A stretch of 30,013 nucleotides of DNA from an uncultured Eubacteriales bacterium (GTDB lineage: Bacteria; Bacillota; Clostridia; Christensenellales; UBA1242), in assembly GCA_948514155.1 (NCBI GenBank), contig CAOQYA010000001.1, positions 1 through 30,013 on the forward strand, given 5' to 3'. Positions 1 through 13,000 of this stretch are shown in pieces (the first letter of the stretch is position 1; each line of letters starts with the position of its first letter). Both the position numbers and the translations under genes were made by a program. Below the pieces are notes generated by a model. The model saw nothing but the letters and a program-made list of their open reading frames with translations. It did no database searches and was not told the origin of the DNA.

Positions 1-46
1 TTAATGGTTTATTTAATTCTTTTTCCTTGCTATTAAGTTGTTTCAT
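1..46 (-). CDS. N-terminal fragment of an unidentified protein (runs off the window start)
   Basis: On the minus strand an ATG at 46-44 opens a frame reading MKQLNSKEKELNKPL up to the window edge without a stop. A very good promoter lies just upstream (77-106), with the predicted transcript start near base 70, which is the main reason to believe the start. The ribosome binding site is only a weak AGCAGG-like stretch. The 15 visible residues are charged and not diagnostic, so the product cannot be named. Confidence 0.45.
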   Translation of the reverse strand, partial: MKQLNSKEKELNKPL

Positions 47-76
47 GGTTCGTGCCTGCTTTAAGCAAGCAAGGTT

Positions 77-106
77 ATTCTAGCATAAAGGCAATATATT
101 TGTCAA
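77..106 (-). promoter_or_regulatory. Promoter of the minus-strand gene at the window start
   Basis: Reading the minus strand, TTGACA (106-101) is followed after 18 bases by TAGAAT (82-77). The -10 box is preceded by TGC, giving an extended -10 (TGnTAGAAT). This is close to the sigma-A consensus. Confidence 0.75.
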
Positions 107-152
107 CACATTTTCACAAAAAAAATTATTTTTTTAAATTTAATTAAAGTTA

Positions 153-181
153 TTGACAAATCGATAATATGCGAGTAATAT
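153..181 (+). promoter_or_regulatory. Promoter of the 105-aa hypothetical gene
   Basis: TTGACA at 153-158 and TAATAT at 176-181, 17-base spacer. An alternative -10, TATACT, sits at 179-184 with a 20-base spacer. The start codon follows at 207. Confidence 0.65.
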
Positions 182-206
182 ACTATAATCTAAATTGGAG
201 AGCGAT

Positions 207-524
207 ATGGAAGATAGAACATTAGACGAAAGACACAAGACCGGTTCGGGGCTCGTTTACTGCGAGGTTGGTAAACATAACTATTACACCGAGGCCGCAT
301 TTTTGTCGCGTTTTGAAGAAGTTGAGGCAACCGACAAAATTGAATTCTTAAATTCAAAATCAAGAAAAAAGCCAGCAGCCAAAAAAGGCAATGGTCTTTT
401 ATATAAGGAAACAAGAACTGGTTGTTTGCGTAGTTTTGAACTTTCCTGTGGTGAATACAAAGATTATCCCGGCATCATAACCTCAATCGCTCCTCCAAAG
501 AAAAAATTTGATTTCACAAGATAA
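207..524 (+). CDS. Hypothetical protein, 105 aa
   Basis: I chose the ATG at 207 because GGAG lies 6 bases before it; the frame is open further upstream to a TTG at 195, but that codon overlaps this ribosome binding site. The product is small, soluble and basic toward its end, with a lysine-rich stretch around residues 51-60 (SRKKPAAKKG) and a final PPKKKFDF segment. There is no signal peptide or membrane helix. I do not recognise a family. It has its own promoter and is followed after about 16 bases by the separate promoter of the next gene, so the two small genes are probably not one operon. Confidence 0.65.
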   Translation: MEDRTLDERHKTGSGLVYCEVGKHNYYTEAAFLSRFEEVEATDKIEFLNSKSRKKPAAKKGNGLLYKETRTGCLRSFELSCGEYKDYPGIITSIAPPKKKFDFTR

Positions 525-540
525 ATTTTAAAATTCACTA

Positions 541-569
541 TTGACAACCCTCTTTAGGCATGTTAAAAT
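541..569 (+). promoter_or_regulatory. Promoter of the 125-aa hypothetical gene
   Basis: TTGACA at 541-546 and TAAAAT at 564-569, 17-base spacer. The TTG inside this -35 box could be mistaken for an upstream start codon of the following gene. Confidence 0.75.
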
Positions 570-591
570 TAGTTATACATTGGAGGAAAAT

Positions 592-969
592 ATGACTTAC
601 ACAACATTAAACGATAAGAAAACATCACTTTTTAACTGCGAGCACCTTTACTTTGACGAAGATCTCAATTGTGAAGTTTGGAGGAAACCAAACGGCAAAC
701 TAGTTTATGTAAAAGACCCGGTTGTTGAAAATACTTTTATGCCACTTGAAGAACGCCAGTTTAACAATAGAGGCTTTGAAATTCAAGACGATTATCCGCT
801 TATCGAAGTTTTCGAAGCAACATATGACGGTTCTAAATCTGACCCAGTTCCTGCCTACTTTAATTTTAAAGGCGTTGTTCGCAAACCAGATGGAAAATCA
901 TCCGTTGTTGACATTGAGTCAGAAAACTCTCTTAGCCTTGCAAAAATTGCAGAGATGATTTTAGATTAA
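592..969 (+). CDS. Hypothetical protein, 125 aa
   Basis: Start ATG at 592 is supported by GGAGG 5 bases upstream and by the promoter at 541-569, which rules out an earlier TTG start. The product is acidic (segments such as FDEDLNCEVW and EIQDDYPLIEVFEATYDG), with no membrane helix or signal peptide. It ends in a short helix-like stretch, LSLAKIAEMILD. I do not recognise the family. The gene converges on the giant surface-protein gene and shares a two-way terminator with it. Confidence 0.7.
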   Translation: MTYTTLNDKKTSLFNCEHLYFDEDLNCEVWRKPNGKLVYVKDPVVENTFMPLEERQFNNRGFEIQDDYPLIEVFEATYDGSKSDPVPAYFNFKGVVRKPDGKSSVVDIESENSLSLAKIAEMILD

Positions 970-977
970 AATATTAC

Positions 978-1009
978 AAAAAAACAAGACCAAATGGTCT
1001 TGTTTTTTT
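978..1009. terminator. Bidirectional intrinsic terminator
   Basis: Stem CAAGACCA (985-992), loop AA, TGGTCTTG (995-1002), flanked by seven As on the left and seven Ts on the right. It can stop the plus-strand small gene and the minus-strand giant gene, whose stop codon is at 1013-1011. Confidence 0.85.
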
Positions 1010-1010
1010 G

Positions 1011-4000
1011 TTAACTATTTGCAAGTTCTTCAAGTTTCTTGCGACGCTGTCTTCTGATAACGAAGAAGAGAACTATTGCAAGTATTATCAAGAAGATTAC
1101 AACTCCAACAACGATCAAGATTGTCGTCAACTCGGAATTTTCAACTTTGAATGTTGCACCTTCGCCCACTACGCCGAAAATCTTGTGCTGAACGCTGCCA
1201 TTGTAAACATGAGGATATCCAATCTCAACATTCGTTATGTCATGCGATGCAAAATCGAATGTTCCATTGAATGGTGTTTGCTCTGTTCCAATTGGTGACC
1301 AATATTTTCCAATAAGGCTGATATCTGCTCCAAGAACATAGCAAGCATTTGCATATGCTTCACTTCCAACAACGTTTATCATTCGAGACATGAATGCAAG
1401 GTCTTCCGCGCTCGAGATAACATATGGGTCTGAAGATGTGCCTTGGCCTCTAAGTTGATATCCAACATCTACTGCATCTATCCACATTTCTCTTGCGAAG
1501 ATAATTTCCACAACGAAATTGTTTGAATTGATGTCAAAGATTGAATATGTAAGCGAGAACACAATCTTATTCGAAGAAAGGTCTGCAGTCACTTCTCTGC
1601 CATTAAACAGAATGCTTTCAACTTTGTAGTTCATGTTTGGAATAATTTCAACTTCAAGTGCCCCGCCTACAAGGCAAGTAACTTTAGCGCTTCCGTTAAC
1701 ATTAACAACATTTCCTGCTCTGTCTACATATTTCACCGAGCCCGCAAGTTTAAGTTCGCTTGTGTTGTTAGAGTCCATAAGGCTAACATGAATATCAACC
1801 TCGCACTCCTTGTGAACAAACTTAGGAGTGATTGTTAAACTTGCATCGTTTGTGTCTGCAACATTAATCTTGTAAAGATAATAATTGTTTCTGTTAATGA
1901 TGTCAGATGTCTCTTTTCCATTAATCTGCCAGTTAACTTCGAAATATCTTGGGTTGTCGATGTTTGCGTAGATGAATATTTCATCACCTATCTTCGCTTC
2001 GAAACTTGTAAAGTCTTCAACTTTCTCGCCATTGAGCGAAACGCCTGTGATGCGTCCGTCTGTCTGGTCATAGTTTCCAAAGTTAACAGTTACAACATTG
2101 CCTTCAAACATTGCTGTGTAGGTTGTTGCAACAAGCCCGCCAGTAACAGTGAAATCAAGTGCTTTAGAAATCTCATTTCCGTTTTGGTCAAACCAGCCGA
2201 TAAACTTGTAGCCATTTTGTGCCAAAGCATGAAGTGTGATTTCAGTATCTGTTGGCAAATATGCTTCGTCGTCAACTCTCACATCTGTGTTGTAGGTAAA
2301 CCAAGCGGTGCCGCCTTCGGTTGCTCTGATAGCAATCTTAGCGTAGTAAACAGCCGTCAAACTCATTTTAGCAACGCCGGCATGAGCAAGGTTTGTGATA
2401 ACCTTATTTGTGTTAATTTCCGCATTTCCAACAATATTGCCGTTCTCGTCAAGAGTTTCAATCACCCAGTGGTGGAATTCATAGCCGTTATAGTCCGGCG
2501 CGGCCACATCCACTTCTCCGCCATAGAGAACTTCTATGAGATAGATGTTATCTGAACTTGTCCACGAGTTGGCTTCGTTAATGTTTGTGAAAAGTGATCT
2601 AACTTCGAACACAGGGTCTTTTGCATCCTTAATTGAAGGAGGCACAGCATCAATTATGAAAGTTGTTTTGCTAATGATGTAAGAAGCATAGAGTTCGAAA
2701 GTATTGTTTCCCTTGTAGAATGGGTCTTGAACATATTCCTGACCATTCCATGAGTATCCGTTTTCGCTCCAAACAATTGGCTGGCCGTCAACTTTAACAG
2801 CCTGGCCGTCTTTGCCAATATATTGCTTTCCTGCACCGTTAAGATATGTGAAATAACCTTCAAAGAGATAGTTGGCCCTATCTGGAATTGTTATTCCGCC
2901 ATTTAAGTTAAGTTCCTGACCAATCTTAACATTTTCAATTGTTATCTCGCCGCCAAGAATATTGTCTTTAAGAATAACAACATAACTTTCTGAAAGCACA
3001 TTAATAATAACATTTCCATTTCCGCCATTATGTCCGGAAATTTCGAACGTCACTTGATATGCGTAGCCCGTTGTCACGTCAGGAACAGAAACAACTTGAT
3101 TTAAAATTGTCCCCACATTGCTTGACACAGGGTTTTCACCGGCAAACTTAAAACCAAATCTCACTGATGCTGTAACTTTGATTGTGGAGCCTGTAACTGC
3201 ATCGATAACAACATTTGCGCTTCTGTTTCCAGAAATTGTTATTCCATTTGCGCTGTCTGCAACAATATGTCCAGCCTCAACTTGTGCGTCGTCTTCCGTG
3301 AAAGTTAAGTTCATGTTGGTTGAGTTTGCCACAAAGCGAGCACTGTAGCCATATTGGCCGTTAAAGTCGCCGTTGAGTCCGTAAACTTTGAAGATGTTCA
3401 CAGCGTTTCCGCTTGCATCAGTTGAAGTTGAAACAAGGTCAACAGAGCCTGCAAGCATATTCTTTTGAGCGTAGATATTATCAAATGTGTAGCCTTCAAA
3501 AGTTGTAACTTGAATGTAAACTTCGCCATCGGTTACAGTTTCGATTGTTTTAGAGTCGCCGTTCGGCGCCTTTGTGAAGGTTGTGCCATCATAACTTCCC
3601 CAAACTACCTCGCCGAAGTTAAGGTTGTCAAGATTTTCGCCTTCATAGAGCACTCCATTGATGTAAACTCCAGCGTTAACATCAAATGTGAGCGCTTTTG
3701 CTTCGAAGGTCGCAACAAGGTCAAGTGCGCCGTCAACATTGATTGTTATTTGCGCAGCCTTTTCGCCGTTCGACCAACCCTTAAACTCGTAGCCCGATTG
3801 TGGCTTAGCCTCAAGGGTGATTTCGTCGCCGAAATATTTTTCGATTGACATCGAGTTCTTGCTGTCTGCAACAACTTCGCCGCCCATGAGAATTTGACCT
3901 TGTCCTTGAACACTGGCCTTAATCACATACACGCCGAATTTGAAGATTGCAGTAAGGCTTGCATCTCCTTTCACAGTGTGTGAATAGGTCATGTCGCGGC

Positions 4001-7000
4001 TGACAAGAGTAAGTTTATTGTAGTCAACGCTTCCGTCAATAACATCAACTTCGCCTTCAAACCAGCCAAGGAATTGATAGCCGTCTTTATCTGCAGTTTT
4101 TGTTGCAATAAAGTCTTTAGGTGTGTTGTATTCCCCTGTTGCATCAACGCTTGCGCTGAAGCCTTCAATGTCGGTGATAATGGTGTTGTCCTTATCGAGC
4201 ACATAAAGGTTTGCTTCAAGATTGTATGTTTTCGCTTTTGCGTTAATAGTGATTGATATATCACCCGTAAAGCCGGAGATTGAAATATAGCCGTCCTCGC
4301 CAACTTGAACTTGAGCGCCCTCTGCTGAGATGTTGTCAAGTTCATAGCCTGTTGCAAAGATTGGGTTGATAACAAGTTCAGTGCCCGTCCTCACGATAAT
4401 TGTGTTAGCATCACTTCCAAGTTCGCCGCCCGAGATAATTTCAAATCTCGAAAGCATCGTTTTATTAAATGAAACTGTTGCTGTAAGGCGTTTTGCCTCA
4501 GTTACAAATGTAAGTTTAGCGTCCGAAGTGAAAGCGCTGAGTGAGAAGCCATTTTCGGTGATAACAACCTTTCCGGCGGTCGTTTCACTAAATCTTATCT
4601 CCCAGCCGTCTTCTGGCTGAACATTGATTATCGCTGTCTTTCCAGTAAGAGCGCTGAATGTGTAGGTGTTGCCATTTTGCGACACTGCTATTTCTTTTCC
4701 GTCGATTGTTGCACTCACGCTCTTAGCATGCTCGGCTTCAATCGAGATTGTGTTCTCCTGCGCTGCTGCAATAATTGAAATTGAGCCTACGGCAGAGAGA
4801 TTTGAAACTGTTGCTGAAGTAAACTCGGTCACATAACTAAATTCAAAAGGTGGGTTTTCAGAAAGCGTCCAAGCGCTGTCTATTGCATAGCCCGCGTTTG
4901 CTGTCACTTCGATTGTGTAAGTGCCTTCGTGGCTAAGCCTGTAAACGCCGTCCTTTGGAGTGAGAACTGCATTTCCTTCTTTCACAACAACTGTTGCATT
5001 TTCAGCATTGATTGTGAATTCGTAAACACCTGTCGACCACTGTGCGATAAGAGTAACATCACTCTCGAGCGCGTAGATTGTTTCGTTTGTGTAAACATTG
5101 CCCTCTTCGTCTTTCCAGCCAGCAAATTCATATCCCGTCTTAGTCACAACTGGAAGCGCGCCAATGGCTTGGCCATAAACAGCGGTGATTGGGTCAGGGT
5201 TTGCATCCCCATTATCCGCATTAAATGTGATGGTGTATTTGTTTGCTGCAAAGTTTGCTGCAAAGTTAAGTTTGATGTCCTTTGTAAATGAAGGGTTAAT
5301 TTTAAGAACAATCTCTTCGAGCGTCGCCTCCCCCGTTATCTGAACAGTTGTGTCTCCACTTGTCCAGCCAGTGAGCGAATAGCCCTTAACTGCGAGATTT
5401 GGCAAGAAATCTTTTGCGAGCATTTCGCCAAAGTCTGCAAACGCCAATGTTCTAGACCATGTGTCGCCATTTCTCTGCCAGTTATTATCTTCAAAAACAA
5501 CTTCTGCTTTTCCTTGTGGGAAGAGGCTTGCGCTGTTTGCGTCAACAACAAATTCCACTCTTGCCGATGCGAAGTTGAGAGTGATTTCTTCATTCTTGGC
5601 AATGTGCGAGATTATGTTTTCTGCGTTAAGAGCAACATAGCCCACATTCGCGGTGCTTGTAACGGTCACATCTTGATAGTATTCGAATGTATAAACATTT
5701 CCGCTAAAGCCGCTGTGATTTGAAGAAACTGTGAAAGAGCCTAAGTTCTCGTCAAGGTTTATAGTAACTGTAAATTTTTTGATTTCCCACTTAGCATAGA
5801 TTGTAAGGCTTTTGCTTGCAAGTGCGCTGTCAAGAACGGACGAGAAGTTTTCCGCGGTAAGAGCGTTCTCAAGAGCCTCGTCTGTTGCCCAGCCCTTAAA
5901 TTCATATCCGGCTTTTTCAGGCGCAGCCAAGCTGTTAAAAGCCGCCTCTGCATCGCCTTCTGCCATGAATGGGAAGTTAAGATTAAATGTTGTTGTTCCG
6001 GTTGCTTTGCCGCCGTCAACAAATTCAATTGTATCAAGTTCGGCAGAAATTGAAATCTGCGCGCTCTCGATTTTTCCTGTCGAAGAAGAGTTTGTGAGGT
6101 TGTAGTTTGCTGCGTCCTCTCCGCCAAGAGTAAATGTAACTGCAATATCTTCTGCAGGTGTTTCACTTGCATAAGCGCCAGAAACGGTCACTTGATCGCC
6201 TGCGAGCACGCCGCTGAGAGTAAGTTTTTGAAGCACATCATTGTTTTTATCATAGACTTTAACAATCTCGCCGTCCACGCTGACTGTCACATTCAATTTT
6301 GAAACTGTGATTGTCACATCTTCGATTGCGCCGATTGTGTAATAGTCTGATGTTGCAGCAATCTTGATTGTGTGTGTGCCCTGACGAAGGAAATTGCCCG
6401 TTGAGAAAGGGTCGCCGTCGATTGAAAGCGATATGTTTACATATTCGCTAACATCCGCACCGCCGAGCAGCACAGAAACTGCAATTTCGTCAAGACCTTT
6501 TGTAATGTTTCCATATGTGAAAGATGTTGTAGGAATTGTGATAGTTGGCACGCTGTCAGACTTAACGATTTTGCCTGTTGCCTCTTCGGAAGCAAGCACA
6601 TAGTTAGATGCATTCTCTCCGCTGATTGCAAGATTTGAAATCACAATATCTTCGCCAACGCCTGCGCTTGCAAACTGACCTGTCACAACAACACTCTCGC
6701 CCGAAACAATGCCATTAACTGTAACTGTGTTTTTGTCAACGCTTGAATTGAAAGCGGTTGTTCTGTCAAACTGCTTGCTGATGTTTGAAAGAGAAAGTTC
6801 TTTTCTTACAACATTAACAAGTTGTGCAGAGGTGTTTGCACTGAAATCAAATGCCACGCCGTTTGGGTTTGTTCCGCTTGCTGCAATGCTGTATGCGCCC
6901 ACATTCTTGATTTTGCCAGCCTGCTGGCCGTTAAATTCACTTGCAACAACTTCAAAGACAATGCCTTGAAGGGTTGTCTCGGTGATTGTGTCGACCTCTG

Positions 7001-10000
7001 TCTCACTTGTCCCGTCAAACAATATGAAGTTTGCAAGGTCAAATGTTGCAACCGGCGCGTCGCTTTCGCCAACTTTAATTTCAAGTGTCCATTTTGCAGC
7101 CGCTTCGCCTGCCGGAACAAAAACTGCTTCGACGCTAACATCTTGAGCGCCTGCATATGCAATGTTCGCAACATCGCCGATAACATCTGCTGTCACTGTT
7201 GCCCCACTAAGCGCTTCAATGTGGAACCACATTCTGTCTGCCGCAGCGTCTGGAAGACTCACTGAATAGTTAGAGTTCTTTGATGCTGCTGATGTGATTT
7301 CATAGTCCCCGGCATTCTCGCCTGCAGCCCTTGTATAGGAAACAATAAACTTTTCATTCACTCCATCGATAGATTTCTCAAGCAGTGGATCAGCCGCACG
7401 ATATTTCTTTGTGAAACTCGAGTTTTCGGCAGTGAGTGCCACTTCGAATGGGCTGACGGTGATTGTGAAAGTTGTGTCGCCCGAAAGAGCAATCTTATTC
7501 TCGAACTCTGTTTTAGGAACGATTGAAACTTGATATGTGCCAGCGTCTTTAATTTCAGAAACTGACTTTCCATCCTTAGTCAAAGTTGCCACATATTCTT
7601 CGCTTCCTGCAAGAAGCGATTTAAGCTTTATTTGCTCACCTTCGCCATTGTTAACTTGAACTATAAGGTTAAACTCCTCAGCGATGTTAGCATTTTTGTA
7701 GGTGAATGTCTTCTCGTCTTGAGCAGAAATTGCAATCGCAACTTTATTGAAAGTGAGCTCAAACTCCACTTTATCTGAAAGACGATTGTTGTAGCCCGCT
7801 TTAGCTGCATTAACTTCAACAGCATATGTGCCGCTATCTAATGTTGAAGGTGTAATTGAGGAAACGCTTTGCCACTGGTCGCCAACTTTCTTGAAGTAGG
7901 CATATGTGTAAGTGAAGCCCTCGCCTTCATTTGCAATTTCAACGCTGCTGTTAAGCGAAGAGAAGTTAAAGGTGTTGCCTTCAAGGTTAATAGCAACCTC
8001 TTGGGCGTCAATTGAAACTTCCGGTTTTGCAAGAGCAAAGTTTGCAACAACACTCACATTCGGCTTTGCCGGAAGAGTTGTTTGCGCTTCAGATGCATCA
8101 ACGCTCTGCCCGTCCACCGTCCAAGACAAAAGTTCATATGCATTTGCCGCGGTGTTAGAAAGTGCGTATGCGCTAGCAAAGTTATTGAAACTCTCGCCCG
8201 AAAGAAGATTTGCATTCACGCCTGTGTCTGTGAGTGAAGAAAGATTAACAAATGCGCCGTCCGAGTAAAGAGCGATAACAGGAATTGCATTTTCGCCGCC
8301 CACAGTCTCTGTTGAAAGGTCAACATTGAATGTTGCGTTCGATGCAAATTCGGTTTTTGATTTGATAAGGTTTGCGTAGTTGATATTTGGCGCGTCACCT
8401 TCAACAACGCCTGGGTCTTTAACGATATCAACAAGATATCTGTTAGCCGTTGGGTTAACGCTTCCCGCGCTAACTGTCACAGACTTAACTGCGCCTGTTG
8501 CATAGAGCACTGGGTCAGCCTCGCCGTTTTTAGCCAGTTCGAAAAGGAAGTTTCCGTTGTCATAGTAAACATTCTGGCCTTCAACGATTGCGATATCTTT
8601 CGCCGTGCCGTCAATTTCAATTCTCACTGAAGAGATTGTAAGATTGTAGTTGCCCTCGCCTTCAACATGGTCAACTTGAATGCCTGTTGAAGTCTCTGCT
8701 GCAAAAGCATATGAGGAAGAGAAACTAAATCTGTTAAGCGCTTTCGCCTCGATAATTTCAAATGCATTATCAACGCAGAAAGCAAAATTTTTAAGGTCAA
8801 TGTCGGTGGTGTTAAGGCCGGCACTTGCTCCGGTCACTTTGTAAGCGCCGTCTGAGCCGCGAGTGATTGTGTAATAGGCCTCGCCTTTGTAAAGGTTAAA
8901 AGATGTGATAACAAGGTTGCCTTTTGCCGAACTATACACGCCTGCGCTTGCTGCGCCGGTCTCGGCATTAATAACCGCCTTTGTAAAGCCCTGTCCGGCA
9001 TAAACTGAGCCTTCTTCAAAAGCCTTTTCAAGTGTAAAGGTGTAAACTGAGCCCTTTTCAACGCCTGCATTTTGGTCTAAAGCAAAAGTTGTTGTTGGCG
9101 CATAGATGTAGATAGACTCATAATTTCCAACTGATATTTCCTCTGCACCCAAAATTACAAAATATTTCTCACCTTCTTTAATAACTTTACTGAAGTTAGC
9201 AAAGTCAACTTCTTCAATAGCCTCTATTTCTATTTTATATTTGTAATAACCAACGCCGCCATTGTTATCACCTACAAAATTCCCGGAAGATGTTGGTGTA
9301 AGAGTTATCTCTTTTGCCGTTATACCTTCAAAATCAGATGTTAAAAAGTCACTTGAAACATCAGATTCTAACGAGCCGCAGTAAACTTGCGAATAAAGCA
9401 AAACTTGAGAGCCATATATAACCATAGCATACTTATTTATCTCGCTCGAATTACTGAAAAAATCTGCAAAAGTTTCCGAAGTCGCCCAAACTTCTTTAAA
9501 CAAATCATATGTCGGCATCACAGTCGCCATCTGCGCTAAAAAAGATTTAATCGTAGGATTAACGTAACTCAGTGCAACAACTGGTTTCGAGAATACATAA
9601 CCCGCAAAGCCCTCCCTACCAAAATCAGGAGCATAAAGAGATAATTTCTCTATATAAATGAAAACATCTTCTAACGATTCACATCTTAAAATCTCAGACA
9701 CGAAATTATCACCCATGTCATTGAGTTGTCCGGCAGCCTCTCTAACCAAATACTTCAAGTTTTGCAATACTAATTGATTTACTTTATCTTCGTTACTTTT
9801 AAATTTGATTTCAGCAGGCTCAATCACAACATTTGATGCGTTGCTTGTGATTGTGATTGGGTCTGTTCCAAAGCCCTCTGTCTCGATTGAAATTGTGTCT
9901 TTAATTGTGTAGGCAAGTTTGTAGAAGCCGCTTTCGCTAACATTCTTCACATCCGCGTAGATATTCGTGTTGCCTTCTCTTTTAAAAGGAGCATATTCGC

Positions 10001-13000
10001 CGTTTTCGCTCTCGCTGTAAAGCCACTCATAGCCGCCTAACTTAAGTTCTATAGAGCCAAGGTTGTTGCCCTCTGTAAGGTGTATGCCTTTGAATGCAGC
10101 ATTGAAATTAAGGGCACTGAAAGAGCCGTATCTTTCTGAAATAGTCTGCTCGATTGTAAGGCTGTCCTTGAAAGCCTCCTCGTCAAATCTCCATTTAACA
10201 TAGCAGTCGATTGTGAGGTTTTCGTCCTCCCAGTCAAGGCCTTCAAAGTTCTCGGCTGTAAGTCTAAGGCCTTCTGAAACTTCGCGTTTGTAAACATATT
10301 CAGTTCCATCACCGCTTACAGTGTGTGTCAGCCAGTGAACAGAGTCATAAATGAAACCTTCTCTTGAGAACACAGACGGAAATTCATTAACGCCTTCAAA
10401 AGTGAAGTATTTGTATTTAGCCTCTACTTCAAGTATATCATGTTGATTTCCTTCAAGCGTAAGAACTCCGCCATTTGCGTGAAAGACAACTTTATAGTGT
10501 TTATAATTCCAATTTGCCGAAACAACAGTGTTGCCAACAGTTGCATATGTGTCGCCTTCAGAAATTCCCCAGCCATAGAAAGTTTTTCCCGTTGATGTCG
10601 CTGTTGGCAGGATGCCAATAGCGCTGTCGAATGTTACCTGCTTGTAATATTTCCCGGCATGTTCGCCCTCTGTTTCCTCTGTGAGACGAGTTGTGTCGAG
10701 AGTTTCGTCTGCTTTAACATCAAAGTAGATTTTGTATTTATTTGCAGTGTAAACTCTTGTTAGAGTGATCGTTTTTCCAAGTTCATTTAAAATTCCATTG
10801 AAACTTGTAAGGTTAAGCATGTTGTTTTGGCTGTCGTTTGCCGTGTAAGTTTGGCCGTTAAGAGTGAATGTCCAGCCGCTAGCCGTGTAGCCCGGTCTTG
10901 TGAACGCCTTGTTTTCTTGTTCAAGGTTAAGACCCTCTCCGCCATAGTAGAAGGTTTTGTTTGCAACTGCAATGCCATTTCCAAGGCCTGCATTGAAGGC
11001 AATTGTTGCCGTCTTTTGGGTCACTTCAGGTATGATTGCAAAGTTTTCAGATGTGAAAAGTTTTGAAATATCTCCGCCGCTAAGCTCGCCATATCCATTG
11101 ATGGTTAGTCCGCTAATTGCATATCTGACAGCCACTCCGTCAGCAATCTGCTGCGAGATGCTGTCTGAAAGAGCAGGGTTATAGAGTATAACGCCGGTCA
11201 CGTTATAGCCTTCAGCCACGGTGATAACAATTTTGCCTTCATTAGGGCTTGAATATCTGAATGTTACAGAGTTAACATCGCTTGTTGCAAGGGCGGCATC
11301 AACATTTTTTGTGCCGGTTGTGCCATCATATGCAAAGATTGTTGTTCCGTTTGCAACAGTCAAAGTTGAGGTTTTGCCTCTCACAACAGCATAAACATTG
11401 AGGTTTGCCGCAGGAGCGGTGATTTCAAAATTGTTTTGTGTTGAGATTAAATCTCCGTTTGAATAATACCAACCCTCAAACTCATAGAACTGAGAAACAA
11501 GATTGTATGAAAGTGTGAGTGTCTGACCAAATTGATATGACTCAATTTCTGAGAAGGTGATTATGCCAGAAGTCTCTTCAATTTCATTTCCGTTTGCATC
11601 TTTAACAGCGCCAAAACTTGAAGCGTGAGAATTGTCTGCGCCCTCAAAAACGGCATATTTTGCTGCGATTTGGGCTTCATATTTTCTTATTGAATATGAA
11701 ACAGAAATTTTAACTGTGCTGCCACCCGCGATATTCTTGATTTTGTAAACGCCGTTTTCGCCGGAGATAGTTGCAGTTGAACCCTCTGTTTCGATAAGCG
11801 TCACCACGCCGGCTGAGTAAAAGTCGTTGGCCGGAGCGGAAACCGTCACCTCTTCAGCGATTGGAAGATTTTCCCAAGTTTGGGTTGCCGCAGCAGAAAC
11901 AATCGTCTCTCCCACTGTGATTGTCACTGGGCTGAGCGATACGCCCGCGTTTTCATAACTTTGAGCGTTATATGTCATATCAAGGCTGAATGCTTTTGCT
12001 CTTGATGTGAAGTTAATTTTTGGGTCAGAGCCATATGTGTCAACTTGCACCCTGAATGTTTTCACATCGCCGTCGCCTGTTGGCGCATAAACGGTGGTGA
12101 AGCCAACTGCCTCATAGCCAACATATTGATATCCTTCAACTGGAGTAACAACAATGTTAAAGTTCTCGCCAATCTTTGTTGAAAGCGTGTAATTTCCGTT
12201 TTCGCCAGTCAGCGTTGTGTGAGCGCTGTTTCCCGAAAGTTCAAAAGTTAAATCTGTCCCCGTGACTGCAACGCTGATTGTTTCGCGCTGAAGTTCGATG
12301 TTGATTTGGCTGTTACTTGTCAGCATTCCGCCAAGTTCAATGGTGGTGATGCCGTTTTCGTCAGTGCCAAGATTTTTTGCTTCGTTTGCGTCAACAACGC
12401 TGATATTTTTGATTGAATAGCCTGCAGGAAGTTTGAATTTTAAGTTAATTTTCTGTTTTGCAACTGCAAGGAAGGTGTATTTTCCGTCAACACCTTCTGT
12501 GTGTTTGGAAATCGTGATGTCGCCAAGTTCGGTGTTTTGATAACTTACAGAGATATCGCTAACAAGGCTAAGGTCAACGCCTGTGTCGGCGGATGTGAAG
12601 TTCACAACAGTGTTCACTGGCTCTGCCTGCCAAACGCTGCGAAGGGTGACGCTAACAGGCGACGTTTTGTCTCCCTCGTCAATTCTCACCTTTTCGCCAA
12701 GCGGATAACTTGGAGTTATAACTTTTTTATAACTGTCGTCTTCTTGCTTGATGTTTTCAACAACGGCGCTATAGTAGGTGTTACTTCCTTCATAAAGTTT
12801 TGTCAGGTCATGACCGGTCTTAGAAAGTTCTTTAACAACATCTGCCCAAGGCTTGTTGTATGGAATGTTATTCTTTGTTGCAATCGCCTCGCTTGTTTCG
12901 TCATCAACGATTGTAAGGTTGTAATAAAGTGTTTTCCACTGGCTCTCGGCATACATGCCTTTGCTGAAGCCGCCGCTAACTTTATAATAACTAAGGTCAG

